DNA from: Halobacteriales archaeon QH_7_66_36 | GTDB taxonomy: Archaea > Halobacteriota > Halobacteria > Halobacteriales > Haloarculaceae | Assembly (NCBI GenBank): GCA_003021175.1 | Contig: PXQV01000013.1 | Location: 1 to 44,585 of the forward strand | Reading direction: 5' to 3' | Length of the DNA stretch: 44,585 bases | Shown: positions 8,461 to 16,283 of the stretch, piece by piece | Layout of the letters: each line of letters starts with the position of its first letter | How positions within the stretch are numbered: position 1 is the first letter of the stretch | The notes under the pieces: model-generated | Database searches by the model: none | The model's input: the letters and a program-made list of their open reading frames with translations, nothing else | What the model was told of the DNA's origin: nothing | Position numbers and translations under genes: made by a program

Positions 8461-10044
8461 TCAGTCGCGCCGACGCGGGCTCTCGACTTCGATATCTAAC
8501 TCTTCCAACATCGGGCGAACCTCCTCGCGTTTCTCTTGATGCTCCGCGAGGAATTCGCGCATGAGTTCGGCGGCCTGCTCCTTGCAGTCGCCGCAGAGCC
8601 GCTCGCCGCCGACGCACTCCTCGTACACCTCGGTCGCGAACTCGTCGTCCTCGTCCGCGAGCAGGTACGTGTACAGCTCGTAGACGGGACACTCGTCGGC
8701 CTCGCCGCCGAGTTCGCGCTGTTTCTCGGCTGTCTCGCGCCCGCCCGTCGTCGCCGCCTTCACCTTCTCGTACCCCTCCTCGGGGTCGTCGAGCAGGGAG
8801 ATGTGGCTCGCCGGCACCGACGAGGACATCTTCCCGCCCGTGAGTCCGGTCATGAACCGGTGGTAGATGGAGGATGGGGCGACGAAGCCGTAGCCGCCGT
8901 GGTCGACCTCCACCTCGCGGGCGAGTGCCTCGGCCGCCGCGCGGTCGAGGTCGAAGGCGTCGACGTGGCCCTCGAACACGCGCTTTTCCCCCTCGACGGC
9001 GTCGATGAGCGCCTCGAAGGCCGCGTCGGTCGCATTGCGGTCGAGGAAGCGAACGCGCGGGCGAATCGGCTCCATGCCCGCGTTGTCGAGCTTGTCGACG
9101 ACGCTCGCGCCCGCCTCGTCGGCGTGGTGCTCGCGGAGGTAGTCGGCGGCGTCGCTACACCGGACGTCCGCGTCGTCGCCTTCCGCGTCGGCCTGCTCGC
9201 GCAGCGTCTCGTACGCCTCGCGGACGAGCACGCGCTCCTCGGGGTCGGTCTCGAAGCTGGCGTACGCCTCCGTCACGCCGAAGAAGCGGGTCCGCGCGGC
9301 CAAGTCGCGAGCGAACCGCATGTGGGGGTCCTGATCTGGCCCGACCGGGATCACCGTCGGCTTCGGTTCGTCGAGTTGCGGATAGAGGATGTCCGCCATC
9401 TGGGTGACGACGCTCTGCATGTGCGAGACGTTCGTCTCGCCGTCGAAGCCGTACAGCGCCTGCATCTCGGAGAAGTTCGCCGCCGCGCCGAGTTCGAAGG
9501 CGAGGTCCTGTAGCCGGCGGTTGCCCGACTGCCGGTAGAGTTCCCCGTCCTCGGGGTCGAAGCCGAGCGCGAGCAAGGAGAGCAGATACTCGCGGGTGTG
9601 CTCGTCGATCTCCGCCCACGTGAGGCCGCGGGCGGCGTTGGCTTCGAGGTCGGCCACGAGCGCGTGGGCGTCGCCACCCTGCTCCTGATGGTAGACGATC
9701 TCGTCGATCATCAGCTTGTGGCCGATGTGCGGGTCGCCGGTCGGCATCCATCCGGAGAGGACGGCGAACGGTTCGTCCTCGCGCATCGCGCGAGCAATCG
9801 GCTCGTAGTCGCGGTGGCCGAAGATGACTCCCCGCCGCATCAGGTAGTGCGGGTTCGGCGTCTCGGGCAACACCGTGTCGAACGCCTCGATGCCGAACTG
9901 CTCGAACAGCTTCCGGTAGTCGGAGACGGTCGCGGACCCCCACGGGTCGAGGGTGACATCGTCGGCCCCTGCTGTGCTCCCGCCGTCAGAGCGGATCTCT
10001 GACTGGGAGGCGTCACCCCCGTCGCGGTGGTCGTCGTCGGTCAT
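8461..10044 (-). CDS. trpS: Tryptophanyl-tRNA synthetase
   Basis: This 527-residue class I synthetase has LSGWMPTGDPHIGHK (HIGH-type motif, about residue 100) and TGGKMSSSVPASH (KMSKS-type loop, about residue 405). It also has archaeal TrpS segments such as NPHYLMRRGVIFGHRDYEP and PVGPDQDPHMRFARD. The N terminus carries an acidic extension of about 35 residues. I chose the ATG at 10042-10044; an in-frame TTG ten codons upstream is less likely. The ATG overlaps by 4 nt (ATGA) the stop of a 19-codon upstream ORF. The neighbouring endA gene encodes the enzyme that splices intron-containing tRNAs, including haloarchaeal pre-tRNA-Trp. Confidence 0.95.
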   Translation of the reverse strand: MTDDDHRDGGDASQSEIRSDGGSTAGADDVTLDPWGSATVSDYRKLFEQFGIEAFDTVLPETPNPHYLMRRGVIFGHRDYEPIARAMREDEPFAVLSGWMPTGDPHIGHKLMIDEIVYHQEQGGDAHALVADLEANAARGLTWAEIDEHTREYLLSLLALGFDPEDGELYRQSGNRRLQDLAFELGAAANFSEMQALYGFDGETNVSHMQSVVTQMADILYPQLDEPKPTVIPVGPDQDPHMRFARDLAARTRFFGVTEAYASFETDPEERVLVREAYETLREQADAEGDDADVRCSDAADYLREHHADEAGASVVDKLDNAGMEPIRPRVRFLDRNATDAAFEALIDAVEGEKRVFEGHVDAFDLDRAAAEALAREVEVDHGGYGFVAPSSIYHRFMTGLTGGKMSSSVPASHISLLDDPEEGYEKVKAATTGGRETAEKQRELGGEADECPVYELYTYLLADEDDEFATEVYEECVGGERLCGDCKEQAAELMREFLAEHQEKREEVRPMLEELDIEVESPRRRD

Positions 10045-10100
10045 GTCGTTCCGGTGTCGGGCGGGTTCGCGCAAAAAGGGTTCGCTCCCCAGCCACGCAT
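10041..10100 (-). CDS. Candidate upstream ORF of trpS with one Trp codon
   Basis: The ORF has 19 codons, starts MRGWGANPFCANPP, and its TGA overlaps the trpS ATG as ATGA. A TATA box (TATTTAA, 10120-10126) is centred about 23 nt upstream of its ATG, so a leaderless mRNA could start here. A TGG codon is the fourth codon. It may couple TrpS synthesis to tRNA-Trp charging. Against this, only one Trp codon is present, and a second weak TATA-like run (CCCTTTTTGCG near 10077) could give a transcript starting at the trpS ATG itself. Confidence 0.4.
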   Translation of the reverse strand: MRGWGANPFCANPPDTGTT

Positions 10101-10275
10101 CCCCAGCCCGGCAAAAGGATTAAATACGGCGCGAGCAAAATAGTAAGCAGAGAGTAAAGTAAATACAGACAATACTTTCTTTTCCTTGCAGCCGTTAGGC
10201 CGACAAGCCGCCGGAGAGCCACGGTGGTGTCGGTCCGGGAGCAGTGAGCAGCAGACGACGAGCCACAGCTACGAC
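10101..10275. promoter_or_regulatory. Divergent promoter region trpS / Nudix-like gene
   Basis: This AT-rich island contains several TATA-like elements: ggattaaatacgg (10117-10129), caaaatagtaag and gtaaagtaaatac (about 10136-10165). It separates trpS (minus) from the Nudix-like gene (plus). The leader of the plus-strand gene spans roughly 10190-10275. Confidence 0.55.
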
Positions 10276-10821
10276 ATGACAGAAGACATATCTGAACGGA
10301 CGGAAGCGGCGGACGACTGCTCGGTAGCGGACCCGACGGCCTACGCGGCGCGGCACAGCATCGAGGTTGGGGCAGCGACCCTCGACCACGAGAGCGCAGA
10401 TTACTGCGAGCGCGACGCGGCCGGACTCGCGGTCGTCGGCGTGACGGACGCCGACGGGCGCGCGCTCGCCGCAATCGAACCCGACGAGGGCCACGCGATG
10501 CCGTTGAACGGGCCGGTCGCGGACGACGAGGACTGGACGACGGTCGCGCGCCAACAGGTCCGGGGCGTGACCGGGGCCGAGCCGTCACTGATCGGCGTGG
10601 AGCGGGTGCGGGAGGTCACCCACCGCGTCGACGGCGAGCCGGTCGGGACGACCCACCACGTCGTCTTCGGCGCGCGACTCGTGGCGGACGCGGTCCCCGA
10701 CGGGTTCTGCGACACGAACCCGTGGGAGCTACGCTGGCTCGATTCGGTGCCGGCGTGGCAGGACGCCGGGACCGCGGCCGACGACATCGCGCTGTTTATC
10801 GAGGGAACTCCGGAGCCGTAA
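10276..10821 (+). CDS. Nudix-fold-like protein lacking the catalytic box
   Basis: This 181-residue acidic cytoplasmic protein has a Nudix-like order of segments: a beta-rich stretch GLAVVGVTDADGRALAAIE, then AMPLNGPVADDEDWTTVARQQVRGVTG, where the Nudix box should be, then a HHVVFGARLVADAV strand. The signature Gx5Ex7REUxEExGU is not conserved: the catalytic REXXEE is replaced by RQQVRGVTG. If the fold assignment is right it is not an active hydrolase and may bind a ligand or partner. It converges with endA, with stops 5 nt apart. The ATG at 10276 follows a long AT-rich promoter region. Confidence 0.5.
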   Translation: MTEDISERTEAADDCSVADPTAYAARHSIEVGAATLDHESADYCERDAAGLAVVGVTDADGRALAAIEPDEGHAMPLNGPVADDEDWTTVARQQVRGVTGAEPSLIGVERVREVTHRVDGEPVGTTHHVVFGARLVADAVPDGFCDTNPWELRWLDSVPAWQDAGTAADDIALFIEGTPEP

Positions 10822-10826
10822 GCAGG

Positions 10827-11876
10827 TCAGGGCGTGAGCCGGCGGACGGCGAGCCACGCCACGTCCCCGCTCGGCGCGCCGGCACTCCCCTCGGTGACGG
10901 CGAACACCATCTCCTTGCGGACGCCGTGGGCCAGTCGCACGTCGAGCGAGAGGTCGCGCGGGCGGAAGACGTGCCCGGGCGACAGCACGCGCACTAACCG
11001 CTCGGAGTGGCCCAAGTCGTCGACCGGGGAGACCTCCGCGTACGTCCGGAAGTCGGCCCCGAACTTGAACCCGGTCTTGGGGACGACGCCGCGCTCGCGG
11101 AGAGCGGCGTACACCGCGAGTCGGCGGTCGAACCGGTCGCCCTCCGCCCCACGACCGCGTTTGAGGATGGCGTCGCGACCACCGGGAACGGAGAGGACGC
11201 CCCGATCGGCGAGATAGGCACCTTCGAGGAGCGACAGCTGGAGGACTTCGCGGTCGTCGCCGAGCCACCGGCCGTAGAACCCCGCCGTGTGGAGGCGTTC
11301 GGGCGGGTTCCACGCCAGCAGTCGGTCGTTCAACAGGACGGCCTCGGCGGTGGTGTCTGTCGGATCCGGCGCGGTGCCCGACACGTCCGGGCGGGTCGTC
11401 TCCAGATACGTCAGTTCCGACTCCTCGTCGACGACCGCGAGGACGACATCCCCCAGCGCGTCGACGGGGACGGACTCTCGCTCGGCGACGACGCGCACGC
11501 GATACGCGACGGCGTCGTCCCACGGTCCCTTGCCGCGCGGGTAGACGACGAAGTCGACATCGTCGGACGGCGGCGCGTCTGCTCCAGCACGGTCGTCGAC
11601 CCAGCCGTCGCGCGCCGGCGTGAGATAGAAGCCGCGGTCACGGAGGTCCTTGTAGACGAGGAAGCGAGAGGCGAGGTCGTTCTCGCGTTCGAGGAACGCC
11701 CGGAACCCCATCCCGTCGACGCCGTCGAGGTCACCCCGATAGAGGAGGTGGGCCGTCTCGACCGGCGAGAGATGTAACTCGCCGTCGACGGGGTGGCCGT
11801 AGCCCCGAGAGTCGTAGAATCGCTCGCGACCGCGCTCGTCGAGCCTGACGCGGTCCCCGTCGACGCGTGCCTGCAT
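10827..11876 (-). CDS. endA: tRNA-intron (splicing) endonuclease
   Basis: This 349-residue haloarchaeal-type double-unit enzyme has an N-terminal pseudo-repeat (RFYDSRGYGHPVDGELHLSP, then VYKDLRDRGFYLTP). The catalytic C-terminal unit follows: KTGFKFGADFRTYAE (Tyr), LGHSERLVRVL (His) and LAHGVRKEMVFAV (Lys), the Tyr-His-Lys triad of EndA. It cleaves bulge-helix-bulge pre-tRNA introns and pre-rRNA. I chose the ATG at 11874-11876 (MQARVDGDRVRLDE). The frame remains open far upstream, but that part is a low-complexity shadow of the next gene. It converges with the Nudix-like gene and lies downstream of a zinc-ribbon gene. Confidence 0.94.
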   Translation of the reverse strand: MQARVDGDRVRLDERGRERFYDSRGYGHPVDGELHLSPVETAHLLYRGDLDGVDGMGFRAFLERENDLASRFLVYKDLRDRGFYLTPARDGWVDDRAGADAPPSDDVDFVVYPRGKGPWDDAVAYRVRVVAERESVPVDALGDVVLAVVDEESELTYLETTRPDVSGTAPDPTDTTAEAVLLNDRLLAWNPPERLHTAGFYGRWLGDDREVLQLSLLEGAYLADRGVLSVPGGRDAILKRGRGAEGDRFDRRLAVYAALRERGVVPKTGFKFGADFRTYAEVSPVDDLGHSERLVRVLSPGHVFRPRDLSLDVRLAHGVRKEMVFAVTEGSAGAPSGDVAWLAVRRLTP

Positions 11877-11907
11877 ATCCGAGGCAGGGGTGTCGACGGG
11901 CAAAAAC

Positions 11908-12615
11908 CTACGGAGACGAGCACGTCGGGGCGGGACATCGACCCCCGAACGTGGGGAGACCGCAGTCGCAGTGCCCGTCGTGTTCGGCGTCGGGCAGCGA
12001 CACCGACACGTCACAGTCGGGATAGCCGTCACAGCCGAGCAGGAGGCCGCCGGCCCGGACAACCCGCAGGTCACGACCGCAGTCGGGGCAGTCGAACGCG
12101 CGGTCGAACCGCTCGCGGACGGCGGCGTCCAGCGGCTCGCACGACCGGTCGGCACACACCTCGAAGCGGTCGCCGCGCGTCACGGCGATTCTCGGGAGGC
12201 CGCACTCGCAGGTCGAATCGAGCACGGTCGCACCCGCCGGGAGGCCGTGGCGACGGTCGCAGTCGGTGCACGCGAGCGCCCCGGACCGGCGGACGAGCGC
12301 GCCGGGACCGTCCGGACACGGACCGACCGGCACGCCGGCGGCCGACACCGGAATCCGAGCGTCGACGCTCGTCTCGTGGAACAGGACGCGCAGGCGGTCG
12401 TCGCCGTCGCGCGCCTCGACGGTCGGCGGGTCGCCGGTCACCATCGCGGCGTCGGGGCGGGTGAGCCACGCGACGGGCTGGTAGCCGTCGGCGTCGTGGA
12501 CGAGCACGGTGTCGTCGGGCTTGCGGAGGCAAGCCACCCGGCCGCGCTTCTCGTACGAGCGGGCGCCGTCGAACGTCGTCGTGCAGTCGCCGGCGAGGAG
12601 TCGGGCGTGCGGCAT
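11908..12615 (-). CDS. Zinc-ribbon protein, NucS-like N-terminal region
   Basis: This protein has 235 residues from the ATG at 12615. The N-terminal half (DCTTTFDGARSYEKRGRVAC, LVHDADGYQPVAWLTRPDAA) resembles the DNA-binding domain seen in archaeal NucS/DUF91 proteins. The C-terminal half has repeated cysteine pairs: LACTDCDRRHG, STCECGLPR, FDCPDCGRDL with GCDGYPDCDVS (a topoisomerase-type C4 ribbon), and CDCGLPTFGGRCPAPTC. A role on DNA ends or single strands is likely but not proven; no nuclease motif is visible. An in-frame TTG at 12645 would add ten residues. A TATA-like tract near 12640 suggests a leaderless mRNA from 12615. The GIY-YIG gene lies just upstream. Confidence 0.65.
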   Translation of the reverse strand: MPHARLLAGDCTTTFDGARSYEKRGRVACLRKPDDTVLVHDADGYQPVAWLTRPDAAMVTGDPPTVEARDGDDRLRVLFHETSVDARIPVSAAGVPVGPCPDGPGALVRRSGALACTDCDRRHGLPAGATVLDSTCECGLPRIAVTRGDRFEVCADRSCEPLDAAVRERFDRAFDCPDCGRDLRVVRAGGLLLGCDGYPDCDVSVSLPDAEHDGHCDCGLPTFGGRCPAPTCSSP

Positions 12616-12641
12616 GGGGCGGGTGGTCGCCCCCTCGTATT

Positions 12642-12887
12642 TCAATCCTCGCCGACGAGTCGCTCCTTCTGGACCCGCGAGAGCGACTTGATCTCGTGCT
12701 CGCGAGAGAGGGCGTCACCGCGCGAGTCGAACGCCTCGACGTGGACGAGTTCGACGGGCGTGCGGCCGCGGGTGTACTTGGCTCCCTCGCCGGCGTCGTG
12801 TTCGGCGACGCGCCGCTCCGGGTCGGTCGTGTAGCCCGTGTAGTAGGTGTCGTCGGCACAGACGAGAACGTAGACGTAGTGACTCAT
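12642..12887 (-). CDS. GIY-YIG domain protein (UPF0213-like)
   Basis: This 81-residue protein is a single GIY-YIG domain: [19 protein letters not shown] gives the GIY...YIG equivalent (YVYVL...YYTGYT). It is followed by [20 protein letters not shown] with the conserved Arg, and [18 protein letters not shown] with the catalytic Glu. Small single-domain members are often annotated as putative endonucleases with unknown substrates. It is upstream of the zinc-ribbon gene on the same strand with a 26-nt gap, so a DNA-processing pair is possible. Confidence 0.88.
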   Translation of the reverse strand: MSHYVYVLVCADDTYYTGYTTDPERRVAEHDAGEGAKYTRGRTPVELVHVEAFDSRGDALSREHEIKSLSRVQKERLVGED

Positions 12888-12935
12888 CCGTCGGTCGAGA
12901 GGGCACCCCCGTGGTTAAGGGGCAGTGCTCCGCGG

Positions 12936-13091
12936 TCAGAGCCGTGACTCGTGCGCACGCTCCCGTGACACCTCGGCGATGCCGGCGTTCGCCGAGCAGT
13001 TGGGACAGGCTCGGAGTTCGCCGTGCTCGTCCATGAAGACGCGAGCGAACCGGTCCGATACGTGCGCGTCACAGTGGTCACACGTGGGCAT
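12936..13091 (-). CDS. Small two-CxxC zinc-finger protein
   Basis: This 51-residue protein starts MPTCDHCDAHVSDRFARVF. A second knuckle ACPNCSAN follows a DEHGELR linker, so the two CxxC pairs can hold one zinc. It belongs to a widespread type of haloarchaeal one-finger micro-protein whose members are mostly uncharacterised. The ATG is at 13089-13091 and the stop at 12936-12938. A TATA box (GGTATATGTGGG, around 13146-13157) lies about 60 nt upstream. It is a stand-alone gene; function unknown, possibly nucleic-acid or protein binding. Confidence 0.8.
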   Translation of the reverse strand: MPTCDHCDAHVSDRFARVFMDEHGELRACPNCSANAGIAEVSRERAHESRL

Positions 13092-13145
13092 AGCTGGCCG
13101 ACACGGTCACGTTCCGCATCGGTACGTGTACGTTGGGTCTCCGAC

Positions 13146-13157
13146 CCACATATACCC
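13146..13157 (-). promoter_or_regulatory. TATA box of the small zinc-finger gene
   Basis: GGTATATGTGGG on the minus strand is the clear AT-rich element between the zinc-finger gene and the larB stop. It predicts a leader of about 30 nt. Confidence 0.5.
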
Positions 13158-13179
13158 CTAGCCATCAGGTAACACACGC

Positions 13180-13953
13180 CTACTTTCCGTCGGTTCGGGC
13201 CGCACCGACCGCCCGCGCGACGAGGCCGGCCTGTGCGCCGGCGACGAAGCCGGCGTCGATGTTGACGACCGACAGCGGCGTACACGACTGCAACATGCCT
13301 GCGAGCGCGGCCTCGCCGTCACCCGCGTGACCGTAGCCGTTCGACACGGGGAGACCGATGACGGGTGCATCGACCAGCCCCGCCACGACCGTCGGGAGCG
13401 CACCCTCGCGGCCCGCGGCCACGATCAACACGTCGGGTTCGCGAAGGCCCCCCAGCGCGTCGAACAGTCGGTGGATGCCCGCGACGCCCACGTCGTCCAC
13501 CCGCTCGACCGTCGCCCCCATCTCTCGGGCGACGACGGCCGCCTCGCCCGCCGGCGTCGCGTCGGAGGTGCCGGCGGTGACGACGCCGACCGACGCGCCG
13601 AGGTCGGGCCGCTCGAACGTCGGCCCGTGGACGACGACCGTCCCCACGCGGGCGTCGTGATCGACTGTCGTGCCCTCAAACTCCGCCGCGGTAGCCTCCT
13701 CGACGGCTGCGGCCACCTCACCGTCTGCTCGGGTGACGAGCGCTCGCCCGGTGGTCTCCACCGCGTCAAGCGCCAGCGCCGCGACCTCGGCGGCCGTCTT
13801 GCCGTCCGCGATGACCCCCTCCGGGATGCCCGTGCGATCCTCGCGGGCGGCGTCGAACCGGCCGGCCTCGCCGGTCGCGTAGCCGCGGAGTTCCGCCTCT
13901 GCGGCCGCCGGGGAGAGCTCTCCGTCCGCGACTCGCCGTAGAAGTTCGCGCAT
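13180..13953 (-). CDS. larB: LarB-like nickel-pincer cofactor biosynthesis protein
   Basis: This 257-residue protein has a PurE-like domain. Features include an N-terminal helix (MRELLRRVADGELSPAAAEA), DREDRTGIPEGV-like ARFDAAREDRTGIPEGVIAD, and the AIR-carboxylase-type core VGVVTAGTSDATPAGEAAVV, VDDVGVAGIHRL and VLIVAAGREGALPTVVAGL. The C-terminal GLPVSNGYG, AALAGMLQSCTPLSVVNIDA is typical of LarB, which carboxylates nicotinate adenine dinucleotide for the nickel pincer cofactor of lactate racemase. LarC and LarE are not in the window. I chose the ATG at 13951-13953; the upstream in-frame extension is not conserved-looking. PurE itself is shorter and lacks this N-terminal region. Confidence 0.85.
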   Translation of the reverse strand: MRELLRRVADGELSPAAAEAELRGYATGEAGRFDAAREDRTGIPEGVIADGKTAAEVAALALDAVETTGRALVTRADGEVAAAVEEATAAEFEGTTVDHDARVGTVVVHGPTFERPDLGASVGVVTAGTSDATPAGEAAVVAREMGATVERVDDVGVAGIHRLFDALGGLREPDVLIVAAGREGALPTVVAGLVDAPVIGLPVSNGYGHAGDGEAALAGMLQSCTPLSVVNIDAGFVAGAQAGLVARAVGAARTDGK

Positions 13954-14085
13954 ACGCCCGAATCGGCCGCGCGCCAATAGGGTCTGTCGGGATACGACGA
14001 GACGCCTCGGAAAACATCGCGGCAATCATTCCCGGTATCTGTGTCGAAAACAAGGGTGTGAGCCGCCCTACCGCCGGCGAATTGG

Positions 14086-14098
14086 GAAAGTATATAAG
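14086..14098 (+). promoter_or_regulatory. TATA box of the DUF1931 gene
   Basis: The sequence aagtatataagtc is a near-perfect archaeal TATA box about 30 nt upstream of the ATG at 14123. It predicts a leaderless or nearly leaderless mRNA. Confidence 0.75.
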
Positions 14099-14122
14099 TC
14101 ACCTCTGACTACGCCGGTCCGT

Positions 14123-14290
14123 ATGGCAGACCTAATCGTCAAGGCCGCTGTGAAGGAAGCGCTCGATGACATGAACGTCGCCTCGGACTTCTACGACGCG
14201 CTGGACGAAGAGGTCGACGAGATCCTCGCCGACGCCGCGCGCCGCGCCGACGCGAACGACCGGAAGACGGTCCAGCCGCGCGACCTGTAA
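14123..14290 (+). CDS. DUF1931-type histone-fold-like small protein
   Basis: This 55-residue protein starts MADLIVKAAVKEALDDMNVA, continues SDFYDALDEEVDEILADAAR and ends RADANDRKTVQPRDL. The pattern (LIVKAAVKE, then an acidic helix, then RRAxANxRKTVxPxDL) is that of archaeal DUF1931 proteins, which resemble half of a histone fold. It may dimerise and act in chromatin or transcription, but no direct function is established from sequence. The strong TATA box suggests high expression. It stands between larB and rpiA. Confidence 0.85.
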   Translation: MADLIVKAAVKEALDDMNVASDFYDALDEEVDEILADAARRADANDRKTVQPRDL

Positions 14291-14348
14291 CTCCGGCGTC
14301 GAGCCACGAACTCCCCGCCTTCTTTCGACGGTTCCCCGACAGCGACCG

Positions 14349-15050
14349 CTACCCGCCCGACTCCCGCACCTCGACGCCCTCCTCGCGCCCGACGACCACG
14401 GCGTCCGCCAGCCCGACGAACAGCCCGTGTTCGACGACGCCCGGAATCGCCGACAGGTCGGCCGCGAGGCCGGCCGGGTCGTCGATGCCCTCGAACGCAC
14501 AGTCGAGCACGAGGTTGCCGTTGTCGGTGACGACCGGTCCGTCCTTCCGCTCGGCGGCGCGCAGCGTCGGCTCGCCGCCCAGCGCACCGACGGCGTCGGC
14601 GACCACCGGACGGGCGTCGGGTAACACCTCGACCGGCACCGGCCCGGCGAGCGTCGCCGCGAGCTTCGTCGGGTCCGCGACGACCAGCAGCTCGTCGGCC
14701 GCGCTGTCGACGTACTTCTCGCGGGCGTGGGCCGCGCCGCCGCCCTTCACGAGGTCGAAGCCCGCATCCGACGCGGCGATCTCGTCGGCCCCGTCGATGG
14801 CGACGTCCGGGCGAGCGTCGGCAAGCGTCGTCAGCGGCACACCGGCCTCGCGGGCCAGTTCTCGCGACGCGACGGAGGTGGGAATCCCGCGAACGTCGAG
14901 TCCGGCGTCGACGGCCCGTCCCAGTGCCCGGACCGCGTGGGCGGCCGTGCTCCCCGTGCCGAGGCCGACGACCTGTCCGTCGGTCACGCGGTCGGCGGCC
15001 GCCTCGCCGGCCCGTCGCTTCGCCTCGTCGGAACCGCCGCTCCGTTTCAT
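14349..15050 (-). CDS. rpiA: Ribose-5-phosphate isomerase A
   Basis: This 233-residue protein carries the RpiA signatures VGLGTGSTAAHAVRAL (phosphate-binding), IPTSVASRELA, DVAIDGADEI (catalytic Asp region), LVKGGGAAHAREKYVD (catalytic Lys/Glu region) and TDNGNLVLDC. It interconverts ribose-5-phosphate and ribulose-5-phosphate, supplying nucleotide precursors. The start ATG at 15048-15050 gives MKRSGGSDEAKRRAGEAAAD, which fits the family. It is convergent with the DUF1931 gene. Confidence 0.96.
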   Translation of the reverse strand: MKRSGGSDEAKRRAGEAAADRVTDGQVVGLGTGSTAAHAVRALGRAVDAGLDVRGIPTSVASRELAREAGVPLTTLADARPDVAIDGADEIAASDAGFDLVKGGGAAHAREKYVDSAADELLVVADPTKLAATLAGPVPVEVLPDARPVVADAVGALGGEPTLRAAERKDGPVVTDNGNLVLDCAFEGIDDPAGLAADLSAIPGVVEHGLFVGLADAVVVGREEGVEVRESGG

Positions 15051-15127
15051 ACTCCCGCGTGCGTGCGGCTGGATGGAAAACCCTCGGCTCCGCGGGTCCG
15101 GCGTGCTGGGCCCGACCGCGAGAAATC

Positions 15128-15328
15128 TCAGCGGCGGTCGAGGAAGACGCCGACGCCGCTCATCAGCAGGATGAACCCGAAGACGACGCCGATCAGTTCG
15201 ACGGCTCCCGTCGACGAGAGCCCGGACCCGCCGTTGGAGCTACCGACGATGAGCAGGGCGACGATGAACGTAGCGACGGCGCCGACGGAGACGGCGAGCT
15301 CGACGAGCGTCTCCCGCTCGATATCCAT
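15128..15328 (-). CDS. Small two-helix membrane protein
   Basis: This 66-residue protein starts MDIERETLVELAVSVGAVA. Two hydrophobic segments are visible, at about residues 10-30 (VSVGAVATFIVALLIVG) and 44-62 (VELIGVVFGFILLMSGVGVF), separated by a Gly/Ser-rich loop. It resembles a common haloarchaeal orphan family. I prefer the internal ATG at 15328 to an upstream in-frame start, whose residues look non-native. It is upstream of rpiA with a 77-nt gap. Function unknown. Confidence 0.7.
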   Translation of the reverse strand: MDIERETLVELAVSVGAVATFIVALLIVGSSNGGSGLSSTGAVELIGVVFGFILLMSGVGVFLDRR

Positions 15329-15491
15329 ACGTCGCGGTCGACCGGTTATCCAAAAAGCCCTTCGAAGCAGTGCGAGCGAACAGATCGCCGCGTTAGCCGA
15401 CGCAAACGGCACGAACCGAATGAACGGTCGAGGGCTTTACCGGGCTCAGGAGCCTACGGACAGTCGAGACGGACATCGCCCGTCGCTCGCC

Positions 15492-16127
15492 ATGACGCAC
15501 CTCGAACACACACCCGCGTCAGCATCGAAACGCCGCCTCGCGCCCGACACCTCGCGGCTCGACCCCCGGTCGGCCCGCGCGTGGACGGAGCCGATGGCCG
15601 TCGAGCCCATCGGTGGCGGCTGTTACGCCGTCGCGTCCGCCTCGGGCAACGAATACCACGTTGATCTCTCCGCCGGCCGCTGCACCTGCCCGGACAACGG
15701 CTACCGCGGCGCGCGCTGTAAGCACCTGCGCCGCGTCGCCGTCGAGGTCACCCGCGGTGACCTCGCGCCGCCCGGCCGCCTCCCCGGCGACTGTGCCGCC
15801 TGTGGCCACGAGCGGTTCCTCCCAGAGGACGGCCCGGACCTCTGTGACGCCTGCCGCTTCGAGCGAGGCGACGCCGTCCGCGACCGCGAGACCGGCGACG
15901 TGGTGGTCGTCGCGCGCGCCACCGACACCCCCGCCGACGAGTGGACCGTCGAGGAGCGCACCGTCGCGGCCTACGAGTCGAACGACGGCTACCCCGCCGA
16001 CGACCCGGTCGTCGAGGTCGTGTATCCGTTCTCGGAGCCGCGAACCGTCGACCTCGACGCGCTCGACCGGTACGCGTTTCCCCACTCGCGGCTGGAGGCG
16101 ACCGAGGCGCAACTGCTTGGAGTGTAA
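15492..16127 (+). CDS. SWIM zinc-finger protein
   Basis: This 211-residue protein contains a SWIM motif CTCPDNGYRGARCKHLRRV (CxCx(n)CxH) after a HVDLSAGR strand. A second cysteine cluster, CAACGHERF...LCDAC, could bind another zinc. An acidic C-terminal region contains EVVYPFSEPRTVDLDALDRYAFPHSRLE. SWIM domains bind DNA or proteins, for example in recombination mediators, but this family is uncharacterised. The ATG at 15492 is chosen because the long upstream open frame overlaps rpiA antisense and is a shadow. Confidence 0.82.
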   Translation: MTHLEHTPASASKRRLAPDTSRLDPRSARAWTEPMAVEPIGGGCYAVASASGNEYHVDLSAGRCTCPDNGYRGARCKHLRRVAVEVTRGDLAPPGRLPGDCAACGHERFLPEDGPDLCDACRFERGDAVRDRETGDVVVVARATDTPADEWTVEERTVAAYESNDGYPADDPVVEVVYPFSEPRTVDLDALDRYAFPHSRLEATEAQLLGV

Positions 16128-16147
16128 TCGGAATTAGCTCGGAACCG

Positions 16148-16258
16148 CTCAGTAGATTGACCGGCGTGCTGCACACGGAGGATGAGTCCAGCGCTCTGAT
16201 TTCATTCGTTCCCGGCGGCATGGTGGATCGCCGGTCTGTAACTGTGCGTATCTACTGA
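16148..16258. repeat. Short element with 9-bp terminal inverted repeats
   Basis: TCAGTAGAT near 16149-16157 and ATCTACTGA near 16249-16257 are exact inverted repeats bounding about 110 bp. That segment is AT-richer than the adjacent SWIM gene. The right end, read on the minus strand, is GTTCAGTAGATACGCACAG, which resembles the TGTTCAGATACGC start of the dispersed repeats at 6790 and 24863. It contains GCGTGCTGCACAC (16164-16176), whose near-inverse GTATGCAGCACGC is at 16658-16670, on the other side of the next gene. It could be a miniature element or remnant; no gene is seen inside. Confidence 0.4.
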
Positions 16259-16283
16259 ACGGGGGCTAACTCGATGGAACCAG

